Shown one piece after another: positions 19,641-21,684 of a stretch of DNA of 21,684 bases. Where the stretch lies: positions 1-21,684 of the forward strand of contig CAMEUD010000009.1 in NCBI GenBank assembly GCA_945937975.1, read 5' to 3'. The notes below the pieces were generated by a model. It did no database searches and had not been told where the DNA came from. It worked only from the letters and a program-made list of their open reading frames with translations. The stretch comes from an uncultured Clostridia bacterium. GTDB taxonomy: Bacteria; Bacillota; Clostridia; Christensenellales; UBA1242. A program made the position numbers and the translations under genes. The stretch's first letter is position 1. The number at the start of each line of letters is the position of its first letter.

Positions 19641-21684
19641 TTATGCAACTGCAATCAAACAAGCATCTCTTGCGTGATGTTTATCACTTTCATTTCTGTC
19701 CTTGGTTATCCCCCAAACCTTACCTAAATAATTGGTAATTCTTCCATTAACACAAAATACTTGTCTTTTATATTTACTTTCGGCAAACAACAAATATCTT
19801 TCAAATAAATCTTTAACATAAAGAGTTATACTTCTTGTGTCGTTTAATGATGCATTTCGCCAATCTTCAATGTTTTGGGAACCATTTGATAATAAATGTT
19901 CAGTTTTCTTTTGATTTGTGCTATATGTTGTTGAAACAAAATCTAAATATTTTTCTAATAATTCATTGTTGCTTGAAAGCCATTCTATTGGTGTTCTATT
20001 GCCCTTATCTTGATTTTCCTTTGTTAATACCAAAACTTTATTTTCCCAACTATCATCAAAAGATTTACTATATGGTATTATATGGTCTACTTGTACTATA
20101 TTTGTATCAAAAAGATATTTTATATCACCATTAGCAACTCCACATGTTTCCAAAATTGATTTACCAGAATATACACTCTTTCCACCCTGTTCTTGATACA
20201 ACTTATATATAGTCATATTTTTTGATGTTGGTTCAATGTTAAATTTTCGCAAATCGTTGGCAAGATTTTCATTATTTTGCATTCTTGCATTTTGCTTTGT
20301 TTGAATTTCTTTTCTTTCTTTTATTGTCTTTTTTATATCTCTTGCAAGTTCAATAAACAAAAGTTGTGGACTACCATACTTATCAATGATTGCATTAACC
20401 ACTTTAATAACTTGACTAATCGCCCTTCTTACAACTGGGTTTGTAATGTCTTTCAAGTATTCATTAACTTCGCCTTCAATTTTTATTTTTTTACTTTTTG
20501 CAAAATCCTGTTTGTTTGAACCATTAGAATTAAGTCCTGCATTATCGCAAGCTTTATTATACAATTCACCATTTTCTAAATATGGAAGAATTTTATCTAT
20601 TGCTACAATACTTAAATTACCAAATTTAGATATTTTTAACGAATTTAACTTACTTTTTTGTTCTTCTGAAAGATTTTTTGTTATATAATACAATTCATAT
20701 TGTTCATTTCTTTTTTCATCACTTTTATAATACGATAAAATTTCTGCCAACTTATTGTACAACTCTTTGTTGTTTTTATTAATATTTTCTTCGCCCAATG
20801 ATTCTGATATTTTGTAAGTATATATAAGCGAAACAAATTTTGTATTTTCTGGGTCTTTTTTACTATTTTCTTTTCTTGAGTATGTTAATCCATTAAACTT
20901 TGTCGTTTCAGGTAATTTTAAAAATTTTCTTACAGAAGTATACTTTATTTCTTTTTGTAAAAATAATTTTTCTTGCAGTAATTTTTTCTGTTCATCATTG
21001 ATTATATGTTTACCATTTTCATCAATTATTGTTAATTGATTAATTTTTTGTAAAGCACTATAATATTCAAAACTAAAAGCTCCTTTTGGTGCTCTTTTTT
21101 CAGTTGGAATAAGTGTACAATTCCCAACATTATAAAGTCCCCTGTATGGACTTGGAGAGTTTGGGCCTTCATCAAAATTTCTCTGTTTGTTAAAAATTTC
21201 CAAAACATCACTTATAAAGTCTAAATCAATCAAATTATTACCAAATGACTGTTGTTTTTCTAAAATTGTTTTGATTTCTTCAACTAGCAAATCTCTTTTT
21301 ATGCACTTTGTATACTCACCATTATGATTTCTTGTTTGGTAAATATATTCAAATTCTGTTTTACCAGCTTTTTCATATTCTCTTTTTATTCTTGATTGAT
21401 ATAAATACTCGCCATATGTTTCATAGCCAGAGTTTTTATATTTTTCATCATTCCCAGACAAATAATTTTTCATCTTGGAATTTTCTACATCAGCGTTATC
21501 TTCTGACGAACTTGTACATAAATATCCACGATGCTTCACAAAATATAATAGAATTTTTGCTAATTCTAAATTATCTAATTTTTCATTTAACGCTTTATGT
21601 CTTAATTCATAAATATTAAAATTTTTGCTTTCAATTTGTTTATTTAATTCTTCATAACTTTTTGCAAAATTAAATTTTTTGCAT
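19641..21684 (-). CDS. cas9: Cas9, N-terminal and central part (partial at window edge)
   Basis: The frame is open from the right edge to a TAA at 19641-19643, giving 680 codons. The bridge-helix/REC start is visible (IYELRHKALNEKLDNLELAK then ILLYFVKHRGYL, the KHRGY motif of II-C Cas9s). RuvC-II Glu lies in LLFIELARDIKK (about 20350), HNH in VDHIIPYSKSFDDSWENKVL with NQDKGNRTP (about 20020-20090), and RuvC-III in HHARDACLIAVA (about 19645-19680). The RuvC-I Asp lies beyond the window. All catalytic motifs visible are intact. With the C-terminal part the protein would be roughly 1100-1150 residues, a II-C size, and no csn2 is present. The TAA falls two codons before the ATG of the next ORF, in the same frame. 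Confidence 0.93.
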   Translation of the reverse strand, partial: CKKFNFAKSYEELNKQIESKNFNIYELRHKALNEKLDNLELAKILLYFVKHRGYLCTSSSEDNADVENSKMKNYLSGNDEKYKNSGYETYGEYLYQSRIKREYEKAGKTEFEYIYQTRNHNGEYTKCIKRDLLVEEIKTILEKQQSFGNNLIDLDFISDVLEIFNKQRNFDEGPNSPSPYRGLYNVGNCTLIPTEKRAPKGAFSFEYYSALQKINQLTIIDENGKHIINDEQKKLLQEKLFLQKEIKYTSVRKFLKLPETTKFNGLTYSRKENSKKDPENTKFVSLIYTYKISESLGEENINKNNKELYNKLAEILSYYKSDEKRNEQYELYYITKNLSEEQKSKLNSLKISKFGNLSIVAIDKILPYLENGELYNKACDNAGLNSNGSNKQDFAKSKKIKIEGEVNEYLKDITNPVVRRAISQVIKVVNAIIDKYGSPQLLFIELARDIKKTIKERKEIQTKQNARMQNNENLANDLRKFNIEPTSKNMTIYKLYQEQGGKSVYSGKSILETCGVANGDIKYLFDTNIVQVDHIIPYSKSFDDSWENKVLVLTKENQDKGNRTPIEWLSSNNELLEKYLDFVSTTYSTNQKKTEHLLSNGSQNIEDWRNASLNDTRSITLYVKDLFERYLLFAESKYKRQVFCVNGRITNYLGKVWGITKDRNESDKHHARDACLIAVA

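Overview
The window is very AT-rich, uses the standard code and Shine-Dalgarno-led genes, and carries short convergent gene pairs separated by hairpin terminators. Together with a phosphoketolase, a Firmicutes-style HdeD/DUF308 protein, DUF378 and a CadC-like regulator, this suggests an uncultured low-GC Bacillota (Clostridia- or Mollicutes-related gut type). That placement is inference; there is no rRNA or ribosomal marker in the window.

Region 1 (1-11658) is ordinary chromosome. It holds guanylate kinase, a four-helix membrane protein, phosphoketolase (xfp), a class I methyltransferase, an SDR oxidoreductase, a membrane protein with a SHOCT-like tail, rsmD, alanine racemase, a CadC-like ArsR repressor with its operator, a DUF378 protein, a Fic toxin/VbhA-like antitoxin pair, a membrane protein, a DUF308 protein and an MTH1-like Nudix hydrolase. 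Most genes have clear sigma70 promoters (TTGACA-17-TATAAT type) and clear terminators. Apart from cas9, the genes outside region 2 are intact.

Region 2 (about 11.9-16.98 kb) is the unusual part. On the minus strand lies a chain of very small genes, many broken by one-base frameshifts and two of them paralogous. On the plus strand, in the gaps between them, lie at least nine short transcription units that look like small structured RNA genes. Each has a -35 box, exactly 17-18 bp, a -10 box, 45-130 nt of hairpin-rich sequence and an intrinsic terminator. Three share one architecture with compensatory stem changes, two more are near-copies of each other, and two share an identical promoter cassette. 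Four degenerate copies of the CRISPR repeat are scattered through the same region in the orientation of the true array.

Region 3 (16982-21684) is a compact type II-C-like CRISPR-Cas locus: a three-repeat, two-spacer array (36-bp repeats, 30-bp spacers), then cas2, cas1 and cas9 on the opposite strand, with no csn2 or cas4. Each repeat ends in an extended -10 box, as in Neisseria-type II-C arrays where crRNAs are transcribed from promoters inside the repeats. cas9 runs off the window at its N-terminus and is split by one in-frame TAA just after the RuvC-III HHxxDA motif; an ATG follows two codons later and the rest of the protein is intact. No convincing tracrRNA was found; it may lie upstream of cas9, outside the window.

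The best candidate for something undescribed is the RNA-gene array next to the CRISPR locus, with CRISPR repeats embedded in it. Whether these RNAs serve CRISPR, belong to a decayed small mobile element, or are an independent system cannot be settled from sequence alone.
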